Under the pieces are notes generated by a model, which saw only the letters and a program-made list of their open reading frames with translations, made no database searches and was not told where the DNA came from. 64,000 nt of DNA from positions 8,580,501 through 8,644,500 of the forward strand of contig JASJZH010000005.1 of the NCBI GenBank assembly GCA_037178975.1, read 5' to 3'. Positions within the stretch are counted from its first letter, which is position 1; each line of letters starts with the position of its first letter. Position numbers and translations under genes: made by a program. Below are positions 13,601 to 24,496 of this stretch, one piece after another. Source of the DNA: Oscheius tipulae (taxonomy: Eukaryota; Nematoda; Chromadorea; Rhabditida; Rhabditidae).

Positions 13601-16600
13601 ACCCATGCATTGGGCGTTGACACTGCACAGGGCTCCCGGTCCGACCTGGTCCAGACACTCTCCTTCGAACTCGACCTGATTATTACGACATCCGGGCGAG
13701 CAGACACCCTTATTGTTGACAATGTAGCCGATTGGACACTGCTGCGTACATTTCGTACCCGAGTAGACCTGAGTCAATAAATACTGGTGAACGAATGGAA
13801 TGTACCATTCCTGAGGGACAGCGACAGGCATTCCGGTCACAGATCATGCCTGGATTGATAGCGTGGCATTGGGACGAGTAGAGACACTGGTTTCCTGGTT
13901 TGACGGCTAAAGAGTGTTTTTGTAGCGGTTAGGAAAGTTGCCACAAGGTGAAGTATCATCTGGTTTACTATACTTTTGACTTTGAAACTTTCGCGCCCTA
14001 CTCAAATAGAAGAAAAGAGACAACATACTTGGTAGACATTGTCCAGTAACTCCAGAATATGCCTCCCCGGCTGAACAGTTTCTTCCACAGGTGCCATCGA
14101 TAGCGATGGGGAAACTCTGGGGACAAGTACAGGTCTGAAGGAAGCAGGTGGCGTCCGGATATGCCTGTGTGCACTGCAGACTATGGGAACAGCCTCTTCC
14201 TCCCGGAGGAAGAACTAAAGTATTCTTTTCTCTGCCTCGCTGACTCTCTGTATCTCTGTCACTGTGTCACTTTGTCTCGCTGTCTCTTTGTCTTTTTGAT
14301 AGTTTAACTCGTCTCACAAACCCTCTTTGCATTCTCCCAGTTCCTGGATCCAAATGTAGCCCCTCCGAGGACATTCGGTATTGACGAAGGTGCATCCACC
14401 TCCAGTCCCTGCCTGTTTCATCCCGTAGACACATTCACATTTCAGACGGAGACAGAAAGCTCCTGGTTCCGAGGCTGCACACTGCTGCGAGTACTGACAA
14501 GGCTCTCCCGGCTGTTGAACTGAAAGATTTTGGGATGAGTCATACTCGGATGTCAGTCATCTTTCGACAACTGTCTCTCTCTTTCACCTGTCATGCATGA
14601 TCCGGCCTCCGTCACGTAAGTCTGTCCAGTTGCACATGATCCGGCTGGTTGAATGGCTGAAACGGAGATTTAGAAAAGAAAACAGTGTCTGTCACTGTAT
14701 CTGTCTTTCTGTCTCTATGCCTCTCTGTATCTCACCTTTTCCCGAGGAAATACATGTCGATCCGGCATTCAGAGCGCCGGGAATACAACGACAAACACCA
14801 TCACAAAATGCCAAGGGATAGCCAGAGCAGTCGGCATCGGCAGAGCAGATGGCGTCCGGGGAAAGACCCCCAGCTTGATTTGAAGGCTGCTGGTAGCGTC
14901 GTCGACTGAAAAAGTTGCCCGACGAGCGACGAATATTGTCTGAGAGAATGACGTTGGTCGAGTGGAAAGCTGAAAAAGGTTTAGCTCAAGAGAATAAAGC
15001 AAATGTGAAAGTCTTACCATAGCAGAGGACCCAAAATATTAGCATGCTGCTGCTGGCCTGCTCGCAAAGACAACTGTCAAGCAAAATACGCAAAGGAGGG
15101 GGGGACAGAGGGGAAGTGAGAGTTTCGGAAAGAAAATTGCTGTGGTTCTACGAATTTGACTTCTGTGGCAATGACAGTGACCATACTTTTTCTCATGTCC
15201 AGTGCTAACGGTAAAATAGCTGAAAGCAACCTACCCGGAATGCAGGTTCCTCCTACTGCATCCATTCCAACCGGACAGACACAGACTCTCTGAACCGAGC
15301 AGTCCGATCCAGGGAAGCCCTTGTTGCACTGCAGCGGGTCCTCACACCCAAACTGTCCGGGGTAGACGACTGAAAGAGAAGAATCAAAAAGTAGCCGACT
15401 ACAGTTACTTGCCGCTTACCCTAAGAGATATCAAACAAACTGGAGAGGGTCACCCAAATAGGTAAGGGGGGCTTAAGCACCGGCTGCCAACATAAACACT
15501 TGGGGAGAGATAACTCACCGGGACGGCAGCGCTTGTCAATCTCGACGAAGGTAGTGAGACACATACAGACGGAATATGATGAGCAGTACTCGCCGTGTTC
15601 GCGGCAGTCGCCTCCGCCTCGACATGTCTTCCCGAGAGAACTACCTGAACTTGCTTTTATGTGTATCTGACTCATTCTGTAAGTACCCCCATACCGTGAG
15701 AGGGGAATATCCGGATCAGGACTGAGTTTATTCAGCTGCGATGTTGTGTGGCGTGGCGGTCACGGCCCTACATGCCTCGAGGGCAATTATACTATACTGA
15801 TCTAACGGTACAGTCAAGCAAGGTCTGTGAAGTTTTCTTACCGCCAGTAAAAAAGGAAGTTAGCCGTAAAATTTTTCTTCAAAGGCTTACCTTTACAACT
15901 GACGTATGATGTCTGTTTGTAACACATGTCAACTCTAATCTGGGATAACACTTGACAATGTTTGTAGCCTTTTCTGTCAAGTATTATCCTAGGTTATAAT
16001 TGGCAAATCGTTTCAGGAGAGTTCAAGTTACAAAAGGAGTACTGACAGAGAGTCGCTCCATCAAGAGCGTAAGCGACTGGTGATAAATCATACTTCTTCT
16101 ATCGAAAACTAATTGAATTTCTCTTTGCAAAACTACCAATGGTTAATCACATTAGGAGGATTCGAATACCTCGAGAGGATTCGGACTTTGCCCTCGTGGC
16201 TCAGTCGGTTAGCGTCCAAACTACAGAACTAAAGATGTCGGGTTCGATTGCTACAATGATGAACCATTTGTCTCTGTTCGTGAACCTCGGGGAAACGAAG
16301 GTTGAACATAAAACAAATGTTCTGTGGGGACCAACTAATTGACAGAATCGGAAAATTTTACGGCAGACTTCTTCAGGCTACTTATAAAAAGAGTTTTTCC
16401 TGGCACGACCCGTTTAACCCTCAAACATGGAATACTCATCCAAGGTTTTGGTGGAAAGACTGCCTCATTTTGGTTTAGAGACCCGTCAAGAAAACAAATT
16501 GATTACGGTAGTCACAGTTTTTTTTTATTGAACACCGTATTTGTTCTCAGTCCCTAAACTAGAGCTGTTCTTTCTAATCCCCGAACAAAGCTCTAAATGC

Positions 16601-16893
16601 GGAACTCTTTGTTCCTCCTATTTGGACAGCACATTTCGAAAAAATCAATCGACTCACTTTGATTTTTATCAGTAATACAGCTGCCATTGGCGAATCTATA
16701 GAAGTTGGCACAGAGACACCTGCCCTCGATGCACTCGGAATTGTTCCGTTGGCATGGCCTCGTGCCTTGGAGACAGTCTCCTCCAACTTCACCCGGCTGG
16801 ATCAGAGCCGTCGTGCCTCCTGAGAAAAAAATGATCTGGGATAGGAAAAGTGCCGATACCGATTAGGAGGAACACGAGAAAGGTGGCGGTCAT
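1..16893 (-). CDS. Long multi-exon EB-module cysteine-rich secreted protein (3' end beyond window)
   Basis: A chain of minus-strand exons encodes repeated EB-type modules (Pfam EB module; nematode extracellular proteins) with the pattern C-x-GG-x-C-x-G-x-C-x-C-P-x-G. The ATG at 16,891-16,893 opens a hydrophobic leader ([12 protein letters not shown]) split by a 40-nt intron (16,820-16,859). Exons at 16,668-16,819, 15,519-15,644, 15,235-15,369, 14,736-14,969 and 14,588-14,656 all join in phase 1, and EB exons continue to base 1. Phase-1 module exons suit exon shuffling and duplication. Two mucin-like linkers and a tandem-exon block are listed separately. It could be two genes: a short possible alternative first exon starting [10 protein letters not shown] lies near 15,030, an AATAAA lies in the large intron near 15,730, and the junction around 11.4-11.6 kb was not resolved. 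The role is presumably extracellular or cuticle-surface; no enzymatic domain is visible. Confidence 0.8.
993..1062 (+). repeat. tRNA-derived sequence (degenerate)
   Basis: An A-box-like GGCGCAATGGATAAGCG is followed about 35 nt later by a degenerate B-box region GGGTTCCGTTC. It lies in an intron of the EB-module gene; no clean cloverleaf was seen. Confidence 0.4.
1980..4990 (-). CDS. Tandemly duplicated short Cys/Gln-rich exons
   Basis: About eleven to twelve consecutive minus-strand exons, mostly 95-105 bp, encode near-identical modules of the form GYVYSNGQC-x2-QC-x-T-x-QC-x-PNS-x-CQQ-x-TC-x-CNT. Approximate exons: 4,777-4,965, 4,457-4,550, 4,314-4,408, 4,146-4,236, 4,005-4,103, 3,865-3,960, 3,109-3,205, 2,961-3,061, 2,739-2,835, 2,403-2,503, 2,163-2,364 and 1,990-2,119. 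Acceptors read (C/T)AG|GG and donors follow the CNT codons, so each exon adds one in-frame module. The array is interrupted by repeat DNA at 3,240-3,840. Introns differ in length and sequence while exons are conserved, which suggests selection on the coding unit. Confidence 0.8.
2875..2948. repeat. Foldback element, TGCGCACCAACTCT termini
   Basis: The left end CTGCGCACCAACTCT (2,875-2,889) is matched inverted by AGAGTTGGTGCGCAG (2,933-2,947). The inner part contains CAGCTGCGTAGCGAAGC, shared with the element at 4,630-4,665. It is intronic. Confidence 0.8.
3240..3840. repeat. Repeat-rich intron inside the tandem-exon array
   Basis: No module exon is present for about 600 bp. The segment 3,646-3,710 belongs to a dispersed repeat also seen at 17,133-17,190 (plus), 16,394-16,457 (minus) and 63,235-63,297 (minus), with the shared core CCAAAACTTGGCTGAGTA and a later CTAAACGG. 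Confidence 0.6.
4598..4683 (+). repeat. tRNA-like sequence carrying foldback-element sequence
   Basis: It has an A-box ATGGCGCAGTCGGTAAGAG and a good B-box GGGTTCGATTC. The internal segment GCGAAAAACAGCTGCGTAGC matches the interior of the foldback element at 2,875. It is either a tRNA pseudogene or a SINE-like element. Confidence 0.55.
5254..5309. repeat. Dispersed hairpin repeat, copy 1
   Basis: An imperfect palindrome: ATGTTTTACAAAGTTATAG, a short loop, then CTACAACTTTGCGAAACAT. It lies in an intron of the EB-module gene. Confidence 0.75.
5372..7340 (-). CDS. EB-module block III of the long secreted protein
   Basis: Minus-strand modules lie near 7,210-7,340, 6,950-7,040, 6,425-6,520, 6,130-6,370, 5,745-5,880 and 5,372-5,700. 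The exon at 5,372-5,700 has three modules in a row with the G-x-C-V-C-P-G-G pattern. Introns here hold a foldback element (7,119-7,192) and a tRNA-like sequence (5,996-6,070). Confidence 0.75.
5996..6070 (-). repeat. tRNA-derived sequence
   Basis: The reverse strand has GGGTTCGATCCC as a perfect B-box-like motif and an upstream A-box-like GTCTTGGTCGTATG. It is intronic. Confidence 0.5.
7119..7192. repeat. Foldback element, TGCGCACCAACTCTTA termini
   Basis: GTGCGCACCAACTCTTAC on the left is mirrored by GTAAGAGTTGGTGCGCA on the right. The interior is an (AGAGAC)n tract, so the terminal repeats carry almost all the complexity. Confidence 0.85.
7680..7982 (-). CDS. Second Thr-rich mucin-like linker exon
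   Basis: The minus frame reads a long Thr-rich segment with runs of eight and five Thr plus basic and Ser/Pro patches (about 7,690-7,945). It lies between EB-module exons on both sides, for example the module ending near 7,340 and the one near 8,090. It would form another O-glycosylated spacer in the extracellular protein. The exact exon limits were not resolved. Confidence 0.6.
   Translation of the reverse strand: MTVNCSVDEIREREIGEMTTKTSTRFQRIMSTLPMSTTPSTTTEQATTTTTTTTVPTTTTTRRTSHYTKSRPLIEIVPSSTTTTSPTSRRPSIWFKGVYR
8347..9099 (-). CDS. EB modules with Thr/Ser-rich mucin-like linker
   Basis: An open minus-strand stretch contains an EB module (about 8,820-8,950), a second Cys-rich module (about 8,640-8,770), a linker of about 50 residues dominated by Thr, Ser and Pro (8,500-8,640), then another EB module down to about 8,360. 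The Thr/Ser/Pro linker is the kind of sequence that is densely O-glycosylated in mucins, which makes a stiff extended spacer between disulfide-rich modules. Part of the open frame (8,955-9,050) is probably intron, because the protein there is hydrophobic and lacks the module pattern. Confidence 0.7.
   Translation of the reverse strand: MVAHGRCQPVDKSLPTLGEFAGLCFSMLCAVMLAWFCLVPLSRPTTIRPLTQTILCRSNNDCLRGSICRGGVCSCPLHLVMKHGACVSPAVAEMKRRRGEQAPFWFMHFSAGLLKEACESDSHCAVINSYCTSIGVCGCQNGYRIFGSTQCIRIHSSITKSRPTSTTPITTTTAATTTASTSTTSASQLPTTPFPEEVTPSIELRLPGTPCDMRSLCTQGSVCIEGLCRCPAGFTMLLNSCIRRRPNKHG
9500..11640 (-). CDS. EB-module block II of the long secreted protein
   Basis: Short exons, each with one or two EB modules, lie at about 11,250-11,395, 11,090-11,190, 10,880-11,045, 10,540-10,650, 10,290-10,430, 9,990-10,250, 9,790-9,930 and 9,556-9,715. 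Typical readings are [16 protein letters not shown] and [16 protein letters not shown]. Each is bounded by AG and GT in matching phase where checked. The exon at about 11,580-11,640 reads C-R-C then a low-cysteine tail, and its phase does not fit the next exon cleanly, so a gene boundary or missed splice is possible there. Confidence 0.8.
10444..10533. repeat. (AGAGACAG)n low-complexity tract
   Basis: A purine-rich imperfect repeat of AGAGACAG and related units within an intron of the EB-module gene. Confidence 0.9.
10733..10806 (-). repeat. tRNA-derived sequence
   Basis: The reverse strand reads GCCGTGTAGCGCAGTCGGTT (A-box) and GGGTCCGATCCCC (B-box), 70 nt overall. Related copies lie at 50,600 and 51,540. 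It may be a decayed tRNA gene or a SINE head. Confidence 0.6.
11812..11902. repeat. Foldback element cluster
   Basis: AGCGCACCAACTCCTAACCA at the left is matched by GGCTAAGAGTTGGTGCCCAG at the right. Further partial copies flank it at about 11,766-11,785 and 11,943-12,010. Confidence 0.75.
12055..15644 (-). CDS. EB-module block I of the long secreted protein
   Basis: About ten exons here carry full or half EB modules. Examples are [17 protein letters not shown] near 13,420, two modules within 12,870-13,167, and a long exon at about 12,060-12,595 with four consecutive modules. The half-module at 14,588-14,656 joins neighbours in phase 1. Intron sequence between 13,190 and 13,360 is almost entirely a (GTCTCT)n tract. 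The Cys spacing fits disulfide-bonded extracellular modules; no transmembrane segment is visible. Confidence 0.85.
12736..12795 (+). repeat. tRNA-Leu-like remnant
   Basis: TGATCAAGCGGTTTAAGC resembles a tRNA-Leu D-arm and A-box. GGAATCGGATCCCC downstream is a rearranged B-box. It is intronic. Confidence 0.4.
13195..13360. repeat. (GTCTCT)n low-complexity tract
   Basis: An intron composed almost wholly of CTGTCTCT-type pyrimidine repeats, the same family as the other microsatellite tracts in this window. Confidence 0.9.
15889..16080 (+). repeat. ~190-bp dispersed repeat, copy 1
   Basis: It shares long blocks with 33,188-33,370 in the same orientation, including CTAATCTGGGATAACACTTG, TGTAGCCTTTTCTGTCAA and the end GTAAGCGACTGG. 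It lies in the 1-kb intron of the EB-module gene. Confidence 0.8.
16190..16254 (+). repeat. tRNA-like sequence
   Basis: The A-box CGTGGCTCAGTCGGTTAGCG and B-box GGGTTCGATTGC are about 35 nt apart. The 3' acceptor half is not recognisable. Confidence 0.5.
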
Positions 16894-17544
16894 CAGGCTG
16901 AACGATGCGACTGGCGAGTAAAGGCGGGTCAGGCAAACATGAGCCGAGCCGTAGCAGCAGCCTTATTTGGGCACCTAAAACAACAGAAGGGCAACAAGTC
17001 GCGGGAGGAAAGAGATACACTTCGCGCGCTATTTCGGGATCATATAGTTCCAGAAAAAAGATACAGAGAGACCGAGAGACCAAGAAACAGAGACAGAGAG
17101 ACAGAAAGACAGTGAGTGAGGCGGTACTTTAACCAAAACTTGGCTGAGTATTCAATGTTTGGGTGCTAAACGGGTAGTGTCACGAGAAGGCCTGTTGCTT
17201 CCGGGGATTCGCTTCCCTACAGCTGATGACTGTCCCCTCTCTCAATCCTCTCTACTTTCAACCCCCACCCCCACACAGACACAGCTTCGATTGATTCCCG
17301 CTCTTATCAGAAATGTCCGCAGTCTTCGTCATTCCTTTCTTTCTCCGTTTCTTTGTTGTTTCGAGCCGATTAAAGCAATAGTCTATTGCCAGTTTTCTCG
17401 CCTTTTTATATAGATGCATGGTATTTCAATCCACGTTTTGATGATTTCTATTTGCACTCTAAAGTCAACAAACAGCGAGTAAAGCGAGAGAGAGCCTGTG
17501 TCTTCTTATCACCTCAATATTCATCATTTCCCCCTTTTTTCAGA
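16894..17544. other. Divergent intergenic region between EB-module gene and MAP kinase
   Basis: No gene is recognised. It holds an AGAGAC-type tract (17,060-17,120) and a dispersed-repeat copy at 17,133-17,190. It should contain the promoters of both divergent genes. TTTTTTCAG at 17,535-17,543 is a probable trans-splice acceptor for the kinase. Confidence 0.6.
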
Positions 17545-20202
<2,658 letters not shown>

Positions 20203-20203
20203 C

Positions 20204-20209
20204 AATAAA
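20204..20209 (+). terminator. AATAAA polyadenylation signal of the MAP kinase gene
   Basis: A canonical AATAAA two bases after the TGA stop, so the 3' UTR is probably very short. Confidence 0.75.
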
Positions 20210-20999
20210 GAGAGAGTCGTTTGAACACGCGTGTGTGACCCCCGGACGTATCAGCTGAGAGACCAGAGTACACGGGTCTGGTCGCCTCACTTTTCCCCTA
20301 TTGCACTTTCACGTCTCTTTGTTACAGCGACAGGCTTCTGTCTGACCAGGACTGCTTCGCTACTTTAGCTTATGCCATTTTGTGAAAAGATTCAGCTTTT
20401 TTTTCTCTCGAATAGACGTGGGAAAAAAGGGCTGTCAATTCAGTTCAAATGACCCGCCGGCCATATACTTCGCTCCGCGCTCTTGCCTTTGGTTATAGTG
20501 TCCACAACACAGCCCAAACTTTTGGCCTGATACACCCGGACAAAAGAGTACGGAAGAGACTTTTGGTGACGAGATAGTAATGCTACTGTCTCTCTGTTTC
20601 TCTGTTCCTGTCTCTCTGTCTTTCTGTCTTATTGAGGTCCGAGTCATTATCACTTTTTTATGGAAAAAGTGACGGTTATAACCCAATACTTTGGTTTCTG
20701 CACAGAGACTTTGAACTTTTGGCTGTTAGACATCCCTGCTAATCGACCATACTCTTGTCCTGGGTCTATTAGTCTGTAGCAACCTTATCCGGTTCCTGGC
20801 AGCTATAGCTTACCGCTGTAATCTTTTCAAACAACTCGAAAACGCAACTTTTTGCCTTTCAATTTGGTTTTTGGAACAAAGTTTTTGCAGAAAGCATTTC
20901 TTCGTAGACAGTAGAGTTCGCAGAGTCATTAGTGACAGTCGACAGTGCCGTTGGATGGTCAGTAGTCTACTCACAATCTTCTAGCCGAGTCTGCTTCAG
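20210..20999. other. Intergenic region upstream of the ADP/ATP carrier
   Basis: No coding potential is recognised. It contains a short GTCTCT tract near 20,585-20,630. CTGCTTCAG ends at 20,999, directly before the carrier ATG, and is a probable trans-splice acceptor. Confidence 0.6.
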
Positions 21000-21286
21000 A
21001 TGCAGGAGGAGAAGCACGGAGGAGTGGGCAAATTCACGACAGAGTTCTTCGCTGGCGGAGGCTCTGCTGCTTTGGCTCGTACGATCACTGCTCCAATCGA
21101 CCGAGTCAAACTGCTCCTTCAGCTGCAACACGCCCAGCAGACGATAGCTGTCGACAAACGATACAATGGAATCGTCGACTGTTTCGTCAGAGTCTTCAAA
21201 GAGCAAGGCTTGCTGTCTTTCTTTCGAGGCAATGGGATTAACTGTCTGAGAATTGCTCCGCAACAGGCTTTCAACTTTGCTTTCAA

Positions 21287-21326
<40 letters not shown>

Positions 21327-22002
21327 TGAATGTTTCAGGACTCGTACCAGAAGTTCTTCCTGTCAGGAGTGGACAAAGACAAGCAGCAGTTTATGCGCTA
21401 TTTTGCCGGCAATCTGCTCTCTGGCGGAATGGCCGGAGCCACGTCTCTCATGATCATCTACCCGCTCGACTTTGCCCGTACTCGACTGGCTACCGACATC
21501 GGAAAAGACCTTGTGAATCGCGAGTTCACTGGCTTCATCGATTGCACAAAGTGAGAAACACCCTTATTCGATTACAGAACTCAAATTCAGGAAGATTGTC
21601 AAGAGTGACGGTGTGAGCGGACTGTACAGAGGCTTTGGCAGTTCCGTCCAGGGCATCTTCATCTACCGTGGCTGCTACTTTGGTCTCTTCGACACAATCA
21701 CTGGCACCATCGTGGACGACAAGAAGAAACTCAATTTCCTCGCCAACTGGGTCATCGGACAGTTTGTTGTCGTGAGCAGTGGCCTCGTCTGCTACCCGTG
21801 GGACACGGTCAGGAGGAGAATGATGATGCAGTCGGGCAGATCGGATACCCTCTATAAGAGCACGCTCGACTGCTGGAAGAGAGTCTACCTGGATGAGGGC
21901 GGCTTCAGAGCCTTCTACAAGGGAGCCCTCTCGAATGTCTTCCGAGGAATGGGCTCGGCTCTCGTCTTTGCCTTCTATGCCGAAGTGAAGAAGGTCTTGT
22001 GA
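21000..22002 (+). CDS. ant-1: ADP/ATP carrier (adenine nucleotide translocase)
   Basis: Three exons (21,000-21,287, 21,339-21,550, 21,591-22,002) encode 303 residues, the usual length for this inner-mitochondrial-membrane antiporter, which exchanges cytosolic ADP for matrix ATP. Diagnostic motifs are visible: the RRRMMMQSG nucleotide-carrier signature, three carrier repeats with P-x-D/E-x2-R/K-like motifs ([31 protein letters not shown]) and FFRGN in the first repeat. Intron 1 is an (AG)n tract. The acceptor CTGCTTCAG abuts the ATG, consistent with SL trans-splicing. No abnormality was seen. Confidence 0.97.
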
Positions 22003-22075
22003 AAATCTGAAGGTTGATCTCGAAAGAATGACAAATGAAGATGAAGGTATTCTTGACGTCTCCTGTCTCATGTAT

Positions 22076-22202
22076 CTCAGTCTCTCTCACTCTGTCTCTC
22101 TGCCTCTCGACCTCTCTGTCTCTGTGTCTCTGTGGAATTCTGTGTTTCAATCTCTCTGTCTTTCTGTTGTTCTCTCTCTCAATCTCTATGTCTCTCTGTG
22201 TA
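22076..22202. repeat. (GTCTCT)n low-complexity tract
   Basis: A pyrimidine-rich repeat in the 276-bp gap between the convergent carrier and Cys/Pro-rich genes. It probably lies in the 3' UTR of one of them. Confidence 0.9.
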
Positions 22203-22278
22203 GATGTATTCGTAAAATCTCTTTATATAAGCAAATATACAAACAGCAAGCAACTGAAGGGCGATCGAGTCGTTCTCT

Positions 22279-23474
22279 CTAGACGGATCTCTTGGACTTT
22301 TTCAGGTAACGGTACTTCAGACAGCAGGTTCCAGAGGCACACTGTCTGTGGGTTGATGGACAGGCACATGGAGAGCTGGCCGTGGAGGAGCAGCTGATTG
22401 TGGCAGGGCCGTAAGCGGTCATCTGGGCCGAGGCGGAAGCCTGGCAGGTGGGGGAACAGCTCGGCTGACAGGCTGGAGCGCACTGCACGGGAGGCTGGTA
22501 GACCGGAGCTGGGGCAGTGACCGGGGCCATCTGACAGCTGGAGCATCCAATTGGAGAAGGAGTGGGGGCTTGTTGACAGCAGGGAGACTGCTGGACAGGT
22601 TGAGGACAGGGATCACAGGCTGGCTGAGCCTGGGGACAGCACGGGGCCTGTTGGATGGGCTGGGGACAGGGATCACAGGCTGGTTGAGCTTGAGGACAGC
22701 AAGCGGGCTGCTGCTGCTGGACAGTCATCTGAACATCGACACAGATGGTGCAGCCCGGCTGGGGAGCAGCTAAAATATAACTTTTTGCAACGGATAAAGA
22801 GAACTTGGGGGTCGCAATCTGAACCCCAAACTTTCAGCATAATGACCGCGCCGCTTGGCACTCAGCCATGGTAACAAGCAGCGCACCATATTTTTCTGGT
22901 GCCCTGTAGGGCATCCGCCTTGGAAGAACCAAGAGAACATACCTTGTTGGCAGCAAGGAGCCTGCTGGACAGGCTGAGGACAGGGATCACAGGCCGGCTG
23001 AGCAGCCTGGCAACAGGGGTTCTGCTGAACTGGCTGGCAGTCGCAGGCTGGCGCTTGCTGAGGGCAAGGACAGGCTGGAGCGGCCTAAAAGCAAGAGTAA
23101 AAGGTCTCTCTGATTCTCACCTGAACGCATGGGCATGGGTTCTGTTGCACGGGCTGACAGTCACAAGCGGGCTGGGGGCAGGGATTACAGGCCGGCTGCT
23201 GGACCTGAGGACAGGGACAGTCCTGGAGTTGGACGACTTCGACCGAAATGCATGGGCAAGAGGGGGCTGGTGCAGCCTGAACCCTTTGAATTTGAGTGTC
23301 GAATGTTGTGGAGTACCTGAGGACAGCACGGAGACTGCTGTTGGACCTGAGGACAGCAGGCCTGACGCTTCTCACGAAGAGGAACACTCAGGGCCTTCAA
23401 ACAGAAATTATTAGATTACAAAGAGTCCTAACCAAAGCTGCCAAAGCGGCTACGAGGAGAGTCTTGCGGAACAT
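22279..23474 (-). CDS. Secreted Cys/Pro/Gln-repeat protein
   Basis: Five exons: 23,433-23,474, about 23,335-23,394, about 23,120-23,270, about 22,940-23,085 and 22,279-22,771. The first exon encodes MFRKTLLVAALAAL, continuing ALSVPLREKR: a signal peptide followed by a dibasic site. The rest is repetitive: CCPQ, QPACDPCPQPVQQ-x-PCC and CDCQPVQQNPC occur many times, with a basic tail (YRYLKKSKRS). Almost no aromatic or charged residues occur in the repeats. No known family is recognised. Composition resembles cross-linked or disulfide-hardened structural proteins such as cuticle, eggshell or secreted matrix. A TATATAA sits about 45 bp upstream of the ATG, suggesting a focused, strongly expressed promoter. 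Confidence 0.87.
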
Positions 23475-23516
23475 GCTGCTGCTGATGCTGCCTGAGCAAG
23501 CGGCACACACCGCGTG

Positions 23517-23523
23517 TTATATA
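23517..23523 (-). promoter_or_regulatory. TATA box of the Cys/Pro/Gln-repeat gene
   Basis: TATATAA on the minus strand, 43-49 bp upstream of the start codon at 23,474, allowing a 5' leader of roughly 15-20 nt. Confidence 0.65.
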
Positions 23524-23715
23524 GGCTATCCGCCAACCGGAAAACACACGCGGCAGCTTCTTACGTGACCTGGGCGCGGAACCCCCGAGGACAACAAACC
23601 GCGCGTCATCCCTGTAGCAAAAAAATTGGGTATTCAAGAGTGCAAACCGGGGATATTGCATTCTAAAGCTTTGCTAAGAGTTCGAGATTGTTCTTGGCGA
23701 GAAATAAGGTACTGC

Positions 23716-23830
23716 TAGAGGATTCTCAGTTTTTATTACGTGGTACAGGCATCGCAAAGCTGGCTGACGCGAGCATTTCGGCCAGGTTTGCGATACGTGC
23801 GTGGTATCGTGATGCTCTCGGAAATACGGA
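23716..23830 (+). repeat. Dispersed repeat with ACGTGGTACAGG / GCGAGCATTT core
   Basis: Matches 32,195-32,300 in inverted orientation (shared GGCTGACGCGAGCATTTC, CAGGTTTGCGATAC and GCGTGGTATC). Both copies lie beside a hairpin-repeat copy, so they may be one larger composite element. Confidence 0.7.
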
Positions 23831-23865
23831 TCTTTCTAGGCCAAAATACCATCTTTGAATTTTCC

Positions 23866-23922
23866 GATGTATTGCAAAGCTGTAGAGCAGATCAGGGGCT
23901 AGAACTTTGTGGAACATCGGAA
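23866..23922. repeat. Dispersed hairpin repeat, copy 2
   Basis: GATGTATTGCAAAGCTGTAG, loop, then CTAGAACTTTGTGGAACATC. Confidence 0.7.
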
Positions 23923-24114
23923 GGATGTAAAATGCTTGCTTAGACCCGAAAAACGGACAATTTCCAGCTCATAATGTCCGTAGACTTCCCACCCGTGCTG
24001 CCTCGGCTGCTCCAATGCGACTCTGTGAGATGGTACGGGTGAGACCAGAGGATTACGAAATAGAACTTCGTGCCAGTTCGGAGGCATGTTTCGTGCACAA
24101 ACAAAATTCAGGTT

Positions 24115-24172
24115 TTTGGTGTATTGCAAAGTTGTAGCTCTTGATGCGCTCTACAACTTTTTAAAACATCGA
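24115..24172. repeat. Dispersed hairpin repeat, copy 3
   Basis: GTATTGCAAAGTTGTAG, loop TCTTGATGCGCT, then CTACAACTTTTTAAAACATC. Confidence 0.75.
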
Positions 24173-24496
24173 AAAGCTCGAATGCGGTATCATGATCCCG
24201 AAATTTTGCTTTGAATATCCATGTGTAAGTTTACAGTAGGGCTCATCCTGTTTCCTAATCACTTCACAGCCTCGACCCTAGTCGTCTCTATTGACTACCG
24301 GAGGTCTGCAACAGAGTCGAGCAAACAGATTAGTGTCGCAATTGGAACCAGCCTGTCTGTTTCTCCATCTCCAAAACGAAAGTGTCTACCAACTGGTTAG
24401 AGGTCCCACAAGAATAGGCTTGAGCAAATAAGCAAAAGCTTGACCCAGATCCAGCTTTAAATCCTTCCGAAGCCGTCGTCACGCGCTTAATTCTCG

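Noticed and set aside
21535-22071. 178-codon minus-strand frame
   Set aside because: Antisense of the ADP/ATP carrier last exon, which is unambiguous on the plus strand.
22551-22874. Plus-strand open frames over 22.5-23.5 kb
   Set aside because: Antisense shadows of the Cys/Pro/Gln-repeat gene; no start context or splice logic.
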